A stretch of 64,000 bases of DNA from Anarhynchus alexandrinus (taxonomy: Eukaryota > Chordata > Aves > Charadriiformes > Charadriidae): the NCBI GenBank assembly GCA_008711295.1, contig VUYV01000749.1, forward strand, positions 64,376 through 128,375, read 5' to 3'. Shown piece after piece: positions 12,590 through 27,500 of this stretch. The position numbers and the translations under genes were made by a program. Positions within the stretch are counted from its first letter, which is position 1. Every line of letters begins with the position of its first letter. Below the pieces are notes generated by a model. It was not told where the DNA came from. It was given only the letters and a program-made list of their open reading frames with translations, and searched no databases.

Positions 12590-15500
12590 CTGTTGGAGGA
12601 AAAAAGGATAAACCAGAGGGTAAGGAAGAGCCATACTCGCAACAGCAAAACTGAAGATCCAGCAAGGAAATGTATTAAACAGGTACAGGAGTCCCCACAC
12701 CACCCACACAGAGATCACCTCCATCAACTGCAAGCTGAAGAACATGCATCTTGTTAAGATTTCATTCCAGTGACAAACCCTCTATATTCATGGCAGAAAA
12801 AAGGAAAAGAGGAGCTAATTAGGGCTGGGGGAGGAGGGGATTTTTTTTTTTCCTTCAAAGGAACAGGAATGCTTATTCATTCAAACAGGCCCGTCTCACT
12901 AGCAGCTACTGAATGCTCTGCTCAGGTCACTGGGGGCAATTCCAGACTCTTAATTGGGCTCTTGATTTCCTCATTTGTTGGTCAGTGAGGCAGCTCTTCT
13001 GCCACAGCTGTTCCGCCACCCACGTCTCTCAGCCCGTGGCGTAAGGGCTTGGCAACATCTGCAACCCAAACCAGAGCACGGAAACCGGCTCCGGGGATGG
13101 GCAGTGGGAGAGAAAGCTCTGACAAGGCAGAACGCAGAAATTCGCTCTCATTTTCTAGTTAATTTTTGTTTGAGGCCCTGAGGGCGCAAAATATTGAACT
13201 TCAAAAAATTATAAATCAATACGGCATCTACAGCAGGGAACGAAGTACAAACACGAGAAAGAACCTCTAGAAAACCACTCAATAATTAATAGTTAGAAAA
13301 CCCCAGCTACTTTAGCCCCCTCGTTTACAATGACCTGCCTCCAGCAACATGCTTTTCACACTCTCAGGAGCTCTTAATGAGGTTGCCCTGCTTTGCCAAG
13401 CTAACAATTTTGCTCCCCTTGGAGCACAAGCCCGTGAGCATCTCTGGGGCCATGGCTGTGTCTGCAGCTAGCAAGGGTGGGCAGGCTCGTCCCTGGTGTA
13501 GAGCATGTGCCGATGAGAGCCTGAAAGCCTCGCCGGTCAGAGGGTCTGCCCTGGTTACAACTCACACTAATCGCTGCTCGCCTCCCACCCACCAACCTGA
13601 CCCTGCAACTTCCACGTAGAAGCTGGCTGATGGACGTGGAGGAACCTGAGGACCTGCAAACCCAGCTGGGTTGGCAGCGAGGAGAGCGCTGTGGAGTTGT
13701 TAAGCCTGGAGGCACCGATGCCCTGAGATCCCACTTGCACACGACTAGTGCACACACGTCCCCGTCCCGAGAGTGAATCAGCATCTGAAGAAGCGGTTAG
13801 GGAAGGGAAACTGTTCTTTCTCCTCCTCCCCAGGCCGCAAACGCAGTGGAAAAGGCATGTTCAGGAAAAAGAATAAATTCTTGTGGTGTACACCTCCCGC
13901 TCAGCCTTGTTCTGCCAGCGCAGAAGGAGATTAACCCCGTTTCCCCCCCTGCATTGTCACATGCCTTTCAAACCGGCGGCAGTCATGCGGATAGAGGCAA
14001 ATCCCACGTTATGAATATTTAGAAGTGTTTGCTGATCAGATTGGAAAGGGGTGGGGTGGGAAAAGGGGAAAAGCAGTTCAGGAAGGAACAAAACCCTTGC
14101 TACAGCATCGTCACAATTTAGGACACCCCAAACACACCACCCAGCCACAGCCGTCGGCAAGGACAGTCACATCAGGCAGCAGTCGTACGCCAAAGGTTAC
14201 TCTACGTCGATGAATTTCCTTCGGCAGAATAAACTCAGTGTCTTCATGAAGCAATTAGGCAGAACTCCCCACAGAGCCCCCCCCACCCAGGAGTGCCGGG
14301 TTCAGATTAATACAATCACACAGCCTATTTATTTTTAAGTGCAGCACCCAAAGAGCCGGCTCCATCCCCTGCCCAGCTGGGGAGCAGCACCGTTTCTCAT
14401 CCACTCTGCAGCGCTGGCTCCCGGCACGGTCCCCCTCCTCTTGTCACCCCTCCCCGTGCACTCTCGTGCCATCAGGGTCCACCCCCGGCGTGCAGAAAGC
14501 ACACACACCGCCGTGAGAAACATCAGGCAGACCCCAAGCACGCAGGAATTTCAGAGGCGTAGCGTAGTAACCACATGGCCTGGAAGAAAAAAAAAACCCA
14601 AAACCAAACTCTCTCCGCTAGCCTCGGTACAGGCACGGGACCTGCTCCTGGGTTAGATCCCAGCACGCTTCTGGGACTTGAAGAGTATAGGACCAAGAGG
14701 AGGCAGGGGTTGGGAAAGGAAGCCGAGGTCACAGAAAGCACGCCTTGCCATTAACTCCGCTCGTTATGCCGAGAGATGACAGCCCAGCTCAGCTCCCACA
14801 GACCTACAGGAATCCAGCAATTAAATCGCTTACAGGATCTGGACACCGACGATGGAGAGCAGGTCTTCAAAGCCCATGGCAGAGCTAGGATCTAACATAG
14901 AGCCCCTTGGTCTTAACCTCATGAGTACCTTCAGTCTTCTCTGATCCAGAGACAAAACTGACGGACGTCCATCCCACCAGTTGAGGTAAAGGAAGGCACG
15001 AAGTTAAGATGGACATGAAAAATGGCTCCAGGGAGTTACCAACCCGCAGTCTGACAGAGTTGGCAAGCTGTTGGTTGGAACAGCGCTATAAATCACAGCT
15101 CCTGCAGCAAGAAGATGGTCAATCTCAGAAGGGGCGATAAAGAAGAAACCTCTACCTGCTGAGGTCCCTCAACACGATGCACAGGAAGGGTCTGGTGTGG
15201 CCCTTCAATGACAGACACTTCAGCAGCAAAGAAATCACTTTACTATCCAGAGGCACGAGAGGGATTACTTAGGCTACGATACTTGGCTTCATCTGTGCCT
15301 GGGCACAGAATACAACACTTTGCTCAATTTTCTTTTGCCCCCTTTGGCCTGCCAGCAGCTGCTCTGGCACGTATTTTTGAAGTTGTCCACTGTCGAAACT
15401 CAGCTGCAAAGCTGCGGGCAACCTGTTCCACCAGGGCTGCCCAGCTGGGAACAGAGGAATGCGTCAGAAACGTAATTAAAAGTGACCTTTCAAGGCGATT

Positions 15501-18500
15501 CCATCACAAGACCCACTGATTGCCTCATAAACTGAAACAAAGGCAGCTCTGAGGCTGGCTGCTGCTGGGCTGATGCCAGCAGCAACTCCTGCACCACTCC
15601 AACAAGAATGACAAAAGAAAGAACATTAAAGGGCTTTACAAGGTATTCATTCAGGTTGTGCACACTTCAACCTTTCCCAGATCCCAGGCCAGGAAGGGAA
15701 AAAAAACCAGCTCTGGTCTGCATTATTATGAGAGACAATAACTCTCCATGTAGAAACCAAAACACTTCTTGTTCTCCATGGGGAGAAATGGGAGCCATTA
15801 ATCCAGCTGGAAGAAATCACAGTCATTACTAAGGAAAATTACAAGACCTTTCACTTTTAAATACTTGATAAATAACTATTTGCCTGACTGTTTACTGGGA
15901 TGCTATTCACACATTGTAATCCAGGAATAAACATGAAAATAAGTATATTGTCAGCAATAAAACAAGTAGCTAGTGTCTCGCCCATTGCAGACCCTGTAAT
16001 TCACACACAAAACCACTCACTCTCATCACTTTCCCGTAAAGATTTCATTATACTGCTATGCTATTAAATTGCATAATAAGACTTCCAAAACACAGAACAG
16101 TTATTAATTTTTTGAACCGTGCTGGGGCCTGGTAGCACAGACGATGCTACTGTACAAGGTGCTGTGCAACTGTGAAATAGAAAGATCTTCTATGTTTAGA
16201 AATTATTACAAGGAAAACACGCTAGAAATTAGATCACTAAGCGCTTCTAATAGTTACAAGTGTCCTCCTTAGGTCCTTTCATCTCTGAACCAAGCTCAAA
16301 GTGGTACCCAAGCCTTTATGCATACCCATACCCGCCCAGCCTGCTGGTTTGGTGCCCAGCTGGGAGTACGTTACTTCCATCTTCCACTGAAGAACTTCTC
16401 AGCCTTCCCTTTACATTTACCAACCCAACTGCTGCAACCCACGAGCACGGAAGAGGCTGGGTACCAAACCACATGAAGACAACCCACATGCTGTCACGGG
16501 CTGTCCCAGAAGTTGTTCTGCAGAGCACGCACTTACAGTACTGATCTGTAGCATCCTAATTTGAGAACAAGCGTTTGATCTGCTCCCAGCATTCCCTTAG
16601 CCACATAAGCGGCTAAAAGGAAGGAGGAATACAGGCTAAAATGAGCATCGCGTTCACACAGCTCCAACTAATCTGCAGGTCTTAAAACCAGATTTTTGTG
16701 CTTCGGTTCAGTGGCAGAGGAAGTCTGACACACCAGTTTTTCTCCCATGTTCTGGTCTTTACACCAGGTACAGAGTAACTAGATGGGAAGAGGAGCATCC
16801 CAATCCATCACGCCATCCCACCTCTGCTACCACGGCACAGCACAACACCCACACACCAGGATCCACCCCAGTGCAAGGGGCAGGTGCCTCTACTCTATAG
16901 CACATCCGAATCCAGTCCTTTTTGCAAGAACCAGCGTAAGGGGTGCCAAGGGTGAGGTGTGTCAGGGAAGTGCCCAGCTCGGCAGCGAGCAGCAAGGTGC
17001 CCTGCAAGCCCTTACAGAAGCTCATCAGCAGAGCCACATCCTTGCAAGAAGGGGAAAAGGAGGCAGGGTCTCAGAGGCAGCATAGGAGAAGATGGGAAAG
17101 ACAAACAGCCACATCAAGAAGGCTTGCAGGCTTCTGCCCATAGCCTGCTGTGTAATAGCAACCTTATGTATCCCAAGTGCCAAAATCCCTCCAACTTACC
17201 CCCAGGTGGCTCGACACAACCGCAGTCTCCTAATCAAAATGCCTGGTGCACATCAGGCTGAGAAAGCACATGTTGGTATTTGGGTATAAGGGGATTTGGA
17301 GCTGAGAAGACAGTTAAGATCCTTTATCTCAGTGGCACAAAGGTACCATCTCCCCTGACCTCCATGCTGAGAAAGGGAGAGCAACACTGGAAGCTCTGGA
17401 AAATGCCACTCGTACTCAGGACACACAGTCCTCACTTGGGAAACCTGCCCCAGTTTAGACCTGACACAATTATAGAACTTTCCACACGATCTTAATGTTG
17501 TTAGCTCTGGGGAATCACAGACCAAGGCGGGGCGGGGGGAGAAATGAGGCTAATTATGCTTTTCCAATATTCCCCATCTGCGTCTAGCCTCATTAAGTAG
17601 TCCTCCAGCCTTCTGGAATGATCACTTGAGGAGCAAGCAACACACATCTACGGGGGTTTGTAAAAAAACTAATCCCTTCTGAGCCAAGAGGAATATTTTG
17701 TCTGAATTTTTTTTTTTTGGTGGACTCTTGTGCTTGAGCTGCCATGTTCTGGGTGCCTTCCACAGACAGATGCACTGTACGAGGCAGGTGCTCCAGCCTG
17801 CAAGATCCTGAAGCCACAGGAGTGCACATGTTCAACACCTTCCAGCAGAGGATTAAGTCCTCACACAACTAAACCTCCAGGCCACATCTGCCTGCACACT
17901 GGGTATGTATTTATTTTATGCTGGATTACCTGGTGTAAAGCACACAGAGCTAAAATTAAAGCAAAACATTAGTTTTCTCCCTTTCAGAAAAAAAACCCCC
18001 AACATTCTCCAAACCTTGCGCTTCAAACCAGGTGGGAGAAGCTGTTCCCTGGGAAACTGAGCCTGTTCCCTGAAGCAACACAGACAAGACCAGGCTGGAG
18101 TGACTGATAATTTTGTGGGCTGCCTCCCTGCACAGAAGCTGCTGGCTGGTTTTTAAAAAGAAACCAATCCAATCAGAGCTCTCCCGGAGTCAGGCGAGGG
18201 CCAAGCTGCCTGCCTGGTGCTACTCAAGCGGTCTGCCCAAGCTGCATCTCAAACCAATTCATCTGAAAACAAGCAGAGGTGAATGGTATTTTAACATCAA
18301 TAATGCATAAAAAGTACTTTTTGACATCCACGTCCTAACCTCATAAGATTTAAAGGAAATGACCGATTTTTCCAACGCTTCCTGTGTGACAAAGACTCTG
18401 TGACAGATGTAAAGAAAACATATGGACGGTGCTGCCACCTGAGATGCTGACCAAGCTGTCAGGCCCCTTCGGGGCTTCTGCTTGCTACTTCTGCGAGAGG

Positions 18501-21500
18501 CTCTCTAAATCCAAAGGGAAGTAACACTCCAGTTACTGAGCTCCCACTGGGGCTCGCAATAGGTAGAGCACATCAAACACGGCTCTCCGGAGTCACTGAC
18601 CCGCAGCCAGGGCACAAGGCTTCACCTCCCTGTTAACCGGAGCTTTATCCATCCCAGTTTTAAGTATCTCCATGCATCGGGTCTCTGCTTGCTTCTTTGG
18701 ATAGCCATTCCCTTGGCCAGCCCAAAATCCCAAGGCGCAGTTTGCATTTCAGTCTTTGAGGCATCCCATTGTTTTTATTTGTGCCTCCCAAAAGGTTTAA
18801 CTTCAAATTATGGAACACACCTCCGAGTTGAGCAATCCAGGGGAGCAGATGCAGCTGCTGTAGGTGTGAGCGCGACAGTCCTCTGACCCTGTTAACCACG
18901 ACTTGCAAGGATGTTAAAATCAAGATAGATCCCTGCAACCCCTCAACTCCTGCAAAGCAGTGCCATGTTCACGTTACAGGTCTCTTCTCTTGCCGAGGTA
19001 AGGAGTACTGTAGGTCTCAGGAACCAAGGGTTCAAAATTCACTCACGGCTATGAACACTGGACACGATGGTTACGCAGATCACAACAGGAGCCAACACAC
19101 ACTACAAAGCAAAAGCATCCCCATGGGGAAAAGGCCAGACTAAGCTTGACTCGGTTTGTAACGTGTTAATGAGATAGTAAGGCAGAGAACAGCTTTGCCT
19201 TCCCTTCAGGCTAACAGAAACCCTCCTGCTTCAGAATTTCTTAGTTAATAAAAAAAAAAAAAAATCCATCTTGCAAGCTGCACTTACTTTCCGGCAGGGG
19301 AAACCCCAGGCCCAAGGGCTGCAAAGCAAGCTCTGCCAGCATCTCACCAGACATCAAAAGCCCCTTTCTGAGCCTGGAGCTATCAGGAATGAGGCAGCAG
19401 CTTGGAAGCAAGGGAACACATGGCAAGCAGCAAAATGCTGGGACTGGATCTGGGGCCTCTGCGATGAAGGCATGAACAGAGGGACGAAAGATCCCCTTAC
19501 TAATAGCAAAAGAGCCCCTGTGAGACCCGAATAGGTCACTAAGCACCTTCTGTTTCCAGATTTTTAAAAGTCAGGAAAGTTGTATGTCTTCTCCCTTACC
19601 TACTGGGGAAGGGTGGGATTTTTTCTTAAATATTTCCACACTAACTACACACAACACATGCAGAAAACACTTGGAAGAACCTGAAGATGGGAGAACGCAG
19701 TCAGTCATCCAATTCCCAAAGCTGATGCAGCGCCCAGATACCACAGGTTTGAAAGCCTGAGAAAAACCCAAGTTAATCTGGAGGGCATGCTATCATTTCG
19801 GAGATGCTTTGAGACTCCTCCCACCTTTGGAGATCCCAGCTGAGCCTTCTTTTTCATCACGCTGATTACCAGCAAAAACGCACAAACGAAACCAGCACAC
19901 ATCAGTAATTTCCCTAAAAGCATCAAGCTGTATTAGAAGCAGAAGATGTCTTTCAGGTGGACATCTGCTCGGTCACTTTGGGATTTTCAAAAGCATGGTA
20001 AGATAAAGGACAAAGACAGGAGTCAGCATGATGGTGAATGCCAGATAACACACCGGACAAAGCTGGCACTACTGTGTAACACTTTGCAAGTCACAGCCCC
20101 TCTGTGCTTTAGTTTCCCCATCCAAGCAGAAGCCTCATCTGCACATCTACTAATGCAAATACCGAACAGGAGCTGTTCGTTAGGCCATTCCACTTCTCAA
20201 AGCACATTAAGCAGACCATAACACGATTTACTTTAGAAGCAAGTGCTCTGGCTTAGAGTTCTGGCTAGGTTTGTCACACTGTTTAGGAAGTTTTAATTTC
20301 TGCAGCTGCCTTTGAAAAAGGCAAATGCCTAGCGAGCGAACCAGCACAAAACACAGTTCCTGCTCACACTTAATGACCTCATCTCTGGGCAACCGTCGTG
20401 CCAATCTGCCTTGTACAACATTAGGATTCCCCAAGGGAATTCTGAAGCATCAGGGAATGGATGCACACAGAGGAAAGGTTATCAAAACGCGCCCCCGACA
20501 CCCTTTCATTCTTAAGCATCTTTTGAAAGGTAACATATTTTCACTTACTGGCTTTAAAATAATAATAATAAAAAAAATCAATAGCTGGTTTTTAAATTGG
20601 AAAAAGCCAATATAAACTGTGGATAACCGAGGCACACTCTGACCTCTAAGAATAACAACAGCATAAGGACAGGAACAGGCTGCTGCCTACACTCCGTTAT
20701 GCCAAGACCAGCATTTTGGTGCTCGTTTGTAGAAAAGCAACCAGTCACTTTTCAGTCTGCCACCTCTAAACAGTGGTCACATTGACATTCCATGTAATTC
20801 TGGGTGGTTTCATTTGTCTTCTGGTCCCAAGGCATCATCCCCAGGCTCTTACTGCTCTGATTAAATTTCTGGAAAAATCTTAAAAGCCAAGGTTTTTGCA
20901 CTATGCAAGCCTCATTGAGGAAGTGGTATATCACTGGAAAGTGGCTAGCATAGATTTCTTGAGAACCTCTTGGTCAAGGAGGACTGAGGATAAAACCCTA
21001 TGAACATCGAGCATCACCGGTCATCAACACGAAACCAAAGTCCTCAGGGAGGCTGGACTTTGGAGCAGCTTTACAAGGGGCTACTGAAATTCAGTTGTCT
21101 TACTTTTCCTAACGCCTCCTTGCTACTGTAGTAAAAGCCACTGCAAAAAGCACGCCAAAATAGGACGAGTGGTTTCTTCCTCTGCCCCTGAGTTCAGTTC
21201 ATTGTCTTCCATATCTAATCTGAGCACATCCGTCATCTGGTGGAAGCTGTGTATCACCTGCTATGCACCTGGAAAAAAGGCAGTGCTTTCCAAACATAGG
21301 GCTTCAGGACATGGATTCTGATAATGTTCCCCTGCCTTCTCACATGTATAAGCGATACAGCAAAGGCTTTTGCAAAAAAAGCACATATGGAATATGTCAC
21401 ACACATATCAGCCTTGAACTGACATGCACCACACTACCTACAACATCAAGTAAGAGACATGCACCCAAACTACTCATCTTTCTCTGGATTTTAAAAGCAA

Positions 21501-24500
21501 CCGTCCTTCACCCAGCATTGCGCAAAACCCCGTGAGCACAAAACAAATGACCGAGATTCACACCCAGCAAGAAGTGTGAGCATGCTGCCAACCCCTTGCT
21601 ATTATTCATCTCCTGACTTTCCTGAAAAGCATCACAAGGTAAGGAGAGAGTTAATGGTATTACATGTTCTCTCAGTGCTAATTAGCCTAACACATCTGAC
21701 TGAGCCATGCCGAGACCACGGAGCAAGAAGGCAGATGGACAATTACACGTTTTTAAAACTGCACTCTGTGCCAGGTCTAAATCCTGAGATTTGGGGAGTA
21801 AATTCCCTGCTCTTTTTTCCCCTTGAAATACATTAACTCTGTCAGCCTCAGCATTCTCCCCACTCCTGCTCAATGCTTGCCAGGAAGAAGCAGAGGCAAT
21901 TGCTCAGCTACCTTAACTGTCTGCAAAGCAAAGCAACGAAGTAGGAGGTAGTCTCCCAAACTTCTTGGCTGACACCCCCTTTGCTTCCCAACTTTGTCCC
22001 ATTTGGTCGGTCTCAGTTGTCATGTGAGGAGTGGAGAGGACATTACAGCCACTGAGAAGGAAATCAGAGGCTGAACAAGGACTTTGGAAAGCTGGAGCTG
22101 TTCTCAGATGTCTGATCTGCTTCTCCTGCAGCCATTGTCACCTGCTTTCTCCTGAAAAGGGTTGGAGTTCTGGAAGAGGACAGCAGATCTGGGGTTAGAA
22201 ACAGCGAGCGGTCTAGGACACAGGCGCCATTCCTCTATTCAACAAGCACACAGATGAATTAAGATTAAAAAAAGAAAACCCTGCTCAACCAGGCCCAAGT
22301 TAAAGGATATGCTGACCTTGAGGACTCTGTGGGACACCAAAAAAAAGAAGCTATGGCCATGGCCTGTAGCCCTGCCCGCACAATTCCCATCGTCAACGGC
22401 ATTCTTGTACGAAGGAGATGTGCACTATTGGCCGAGAAAGGGCTTTTATTGAACGAACCAACTAGGGGAAGTGCACTATNAGCATTCTTGTACAAAGGAG
22501 ATGTGCACTATTGGCCGAAAAGGGCTTTTATGAGCACAGAGAAGCCTCCTGACAAGAATCTGCCCTCAGCCACCTCACTTCACCTTTGCTTCTCCTGCTC
22601 AAAAGGTCATGAATTTCACCACCAAAATGCACTGATCCAACTTAAAGTCCTTAAATTCCAACTAAAGAACAATCTCCCCCGAACAATCTTTTTTTCTTGA
22701 ACCCTTTAGGTAGGATGAAAACCTGTGAAGCAGCAACACAGAATGAGTAATGAGTTTTTTTTTCCAGGAACATCCTAGATGACAACCGTTTACAGACAGA
22801 AAGATGAAAATCAGGTTCTCTTTAACCCCACATTTCAACTGTTACAGATGAAATATCAACCTCAGCCAGTGTAAACCCCAGTAATTATTACAATGATTTA
22901 AGCTTTAACTATTCGGTTATTAATCAGATGCTTTATGCACCTCTTTAAAGCTTTGTATTTTGCTTTTAAGATGCAACAGCCCCACTGTGAACCATCATCT
23001 TCCCTAACTGAGAATACAGGCTGCCTCTCAACTCTGCTCAGCACACACAGCCAGCACAACTCGCTTCCTCACAGCACGGTGTACGCACAAATAAGAACAG
23101 TCATATTGTGGGAGACCAGAGGCTACTCTAAGTCACAAATCCAGTCTCCTGCAAGAGTCAACAGCAAGGAGCCCTTATCCAGAGATGGAGTTCATGTCTC
23201 ATGTATAACAACCCAGACAAATTTTTCTGACATGAGTTCACCCAGTTTCTTCTATGAAGCTGTATGAACTGTTAAGTACTCATTATATCCAGCAGCAAGT
23301 CCCATACTCGGTATGATGCTGCTTATTGTCCAGTATGCTCGGCACCTGGCCCTCCCTACGTTTATTTGGTACATGCAACACAGGAGTGAAGCCTGGATCC
23401 CTGGGTATCCCGAGCCATGAGATCCAGGAGCCCCGGTGCATCAGCAGATGTCACCAACTCCAGCATGCCTCAGTTTTCATATTCCCAGATGGAGAATAAC
23501 AACGCTTCTTTAAGAAGTGCTTTGAGATTACATGGACAGAAAGTTCTGTAGGAAAGCTAAGGATTTTCCTTCTTTACATCTCTAAAGCCTTCAAGGACTT
23601 TGAACACATTAGAGAGCTTTCTGCTCCTTTGTATATACCTCCGGACTAAATGCCTTAATAAAACCCACCTAAAAGCAATCTAAAAAAGCACACAATATCA
23701 GTGGAATTGGGCCATCATCTGTCCCTCGGAGCAAGAAAAAAAGACCACCGTAACTCAGGTGATTTTCACGGCTGTGAACATAAGCTGAGAGCTCTCCCAG
23801 CGAGAGCAGTGCGCAGGGCTTGCTGCCCCACCAAACGTGGGCATTCCAGCACCCAGTTTCAAAGCAACAGTAAGCTTTAATCAGGCAAACACCGAAGAAT
23901 ACTTTCAAAAGCAGCCTGAATTAATCGGGAAACAGGCGCTTAAGAAGCAGATAAAGATTACTGAGCTCAACCTGAAAAGATGAGCTTCAGTCAAACTCGG
24001 CAAAAATCTCACCCATCTGCTCAGCCTTCAAATATGAAAGGAACTGAAGAGTTCACTGGACAAACATTTAGCTACGGTAAACCCCCAGCTCCCCGGCTGT
24101 AAATGCTTCAGGTTCAGGGCTCTGCGGTCTGGCAATTTCTGACATCGCAGTAAGATTGATGCCTTCAGCACTTATCAGCTGCTCGGCAGGAGGAAGACAT
24201 GCAGCACGTAAGAAAGTACCGGCTGGGTCTTTGCACTCGCTTATCCCAGCATCTAGAGAGCAGAAAGGAGCTCACACTGCAGACACGGTGAGGAGATCTT
24301 GAAACCTCTTCCTGAAACGTTTCTACATAGATCCAGGCCCAGCATGCTGCCAGCGGCCATGCAGCCTGCATGACAATTCTGGCCCCAGATGTGGGGAGAA
24401 GCCAAGAACTACATCACAGGAACACCTGCCAGACACGCGAGTGATGAAACAGGTTCAGAGCGTGCAAGCACAGCGAAGAAGCTCAAGAAAAAAAGCTCAA

Positions 24501-27500
24501 GTATTAATGCAAAATCTAGTCTGCAAGTCCTCCAGGGGTCAGGAGTAATTGCCCCCGAGAAGTTAGCTGTTTGCCACCTACCAGCGGTGAGGACTGGGCA
24601 GGAAGAGACCACAGTGCTGGCCATTACCCAGCCTGCTGGGAGCCTTGCTGGATCCCAAAAACTGGCACTCCTGGAGAAGTGGGAAAGTAAAGGGAGCTGT
24701 GACAAAAATGCCTTGCCTGACTTGAGGAATAGAGCAGGGCTCTCCCCAGAGACAGATGGAGAGTGGAACCCTACGACGGCCTTGTTTTAGCTTGGCCGCT
24801 TCGTTCATGCAGATGGGGGAGTGCCCGAGGGTCGCCGAGGCAGCACAAGCCACAGTTTTGCCAGCACAACACAACACTGTCAGTACAGCACAGCAACTCT
24901 GCGACACCAGGACGGCGTTCCCACCGAAAGAATAACCTGAGCGAGTAAAGGTTTGGATGTAAACCACACATGCACAGAACTATGAAGCTTCTAGTTCTGA
25001 GCCCTTTACTCGGAATTTGCAATGTATGAGCAGGGTGCCGAACACAGGCCTCCCGTTCCTGAATTAGCACCCGGGCCAGACACCATTACTCCTCTCAACT
25101 TCGTTTTGCCCCCCTACAAACCAAATGAAGGTACGCAGAAAACGTTTCAAACTAAAACCTACTCCTGCTAGCATTCAATGACTCAACTTCGCTCTTCTCT
25201 CACGTGTTACACCGGCTGTGACACCCCGGGGCTGGACCAGCTCCACGTACGTTAGCTGCATTCTGCTGCAGTCCCGGATGGACACAAAGTTGGTTCTTCT
25301 CTGCGCCTTCTGTAAAAATCATTTTTGATACACTGAGCACAGCAGCGGTTTAAAGAAAGCCAAGGGCCAAAGTAGTTTGGACTGCCAAAGAGAAAACAAG
25401 CCTCATCATACAGCAATCGCATCTTGCAACAGATAAACCCTGGCACCAGGGATGCGATTCCCTATTAATGCAACCACACGTCCTGCATCGTGAGGCAAGT
25501 AGATAATCCAGAGGCTTCAAAGGAGCTTCAACCTCCTCTGCCAGTGAGAAATGACTTGAACTTCCATTTAGATGCCGAACTGCCTTCGCAAATTGCTCCC
25601 ACTGCCCACAATTACAGCCATTTGGGTGACAGTCACCTCCTGCTCCTGATCTATTTAACACCAGGGAGGAATGGAAAGCAGACAGGAAAGTCACAACTGG
25701 AAAACACAGAATTCAGTTAAAGATTGTTTCTAGTTCCAGGATTCAACAGCTTTGGTTTTACAAGGTAATGCTAAATAATGTATTTTATAAAATTAAAAGC
25801 CACTAAATTTAATTCTTTATTTGGTAATTGGTAATTTGTAATACTCTGAACCTGAAGTTCAGCATTAGCGGCTAATACAAGCACAGATTAATCAAAACGG
25901 ACATGAAGTGCAACAATAACCCGTAGGGGAGTTGGCAGCTTAAAGAGGAAGGCCTTTCGCTACTCTAGCATAGCCCTGTAGTTGGAGGTTTCTTTCAGGA
26001 GACTTCTGCTACTCCAACCATGCAAGAGATTATTTTCTTCTGTAAGAAGATGGTATAAATTGTTCTGCAACATGAGATCAGGGCTAAATGATCTTCTGTT
26101 CAGAGCTTCAATGAGCAGACTGTTGAAATTTGTGCCCTGAAACTATTAGTGCTTAAATACTGATCTAAATTCTTCTCAAGCTTTCAAAAGAGCAACGCTC
26201 AGAAGTAGCCTCAAACCATTTAGAAAGGAAAGCAAGAGACAGCTCTCTCACTTCAGTTTTCTCAGTCCAGAAACACGCACACACACACACACAACTACCG
26301 TGCGTTGGCCTTTGCAACCAACAATTTGCCAGCTGCTTCCCCAGGCAAGGAAGTCAGCGTTTGGTATTCAGAGCATTTGCAGACGTTAGGGTCGTGCAAA
26401 GACAACCTCCTGCTATTCTAAAGAAAAAGCAGCCCTCTGGCCCTCACCGGTAGCTGTGAGCAGCGATAACTCCTTATATCCTACCCACAGCTAACAGTGT
26501 AACGCATTTAGAGACGCGAGATGTAGCAAACAGTGCAAGAGCTTCAGCTTGCAGTATCGCAAAAAAACAAGGGGGCAAAAAGTACTGAAGGATTTTTCTG
26601 TTATCAAAGAGCTAAAGAAAATAGCGCGTTGTGACTCCGGCACCAGCAGAAAACAGTCCTCCGGACCTCGCTGCAAACTTTCTGCTGCTGGCTCTGTAAC
26701 GCCTCGATACGAAAACAAAAAATCCATGAGCCTTGGTGGTGTGCGGGATTACAATCTCATTGTCGCCCAGGCTCTAGCTTCTGCCCATTTGATCAAAATT
26801 TAGTAGAAACTTGTATCGACTCCTTTGCAGCTCCCCAAGGGAGACAGTCAGTACCGAGCAGTACAAAGGACAACAGAAAAGCAACTGGTGCAGAAAAATA
26901 TGCCTTTATCTAACTTGGAAACTTCTTACTACAGCTATTAAAAAACTACCGATAAAATACTGATGTCAAAAGCACAAACTCGGTATCTTGGGAGCCCTGG
27001 CCAAGTTCTGTTCACATAAGGCGAGCCACTTTTTGAAGGACAGAGAAAGTTTCCCCAACCCCTCCAACTAATATTACCAATAAAAGAAAGAGCAGCACTG
27101 GTCAAGCTAATCTCTAACCACCACGCAAAACCTAGAATGTCAAAATCAGACCAACGTCTGAGCAATTCCACGCTTACATCATAATTATCCGGGGCTTCTT
27201 TTCATAGAGACAGACAAACAAAAAGCTTCAAGGCAGACATTTTTACTACCTCCCTACTGTAAAGAGTCCTACTTCACAAGAAAAATAATAATTCCTTTCC
27301 ACAAGTGGAAGACTCATGTTCTGAAGGAAGCCTACAAGGCAAATTTCCCTGTAAATCAACCCCCTCCTCCAAGTGATACACTTCTATGCTCATGTTAGGA
27401 CAGGACACTCACCTACAACACGTCCAGACTCCAAATAAGATCACATGTTGATTTCATGCAACCACAAAGCACCAGGAACGCAGTTCTGCCCTATGCTATC

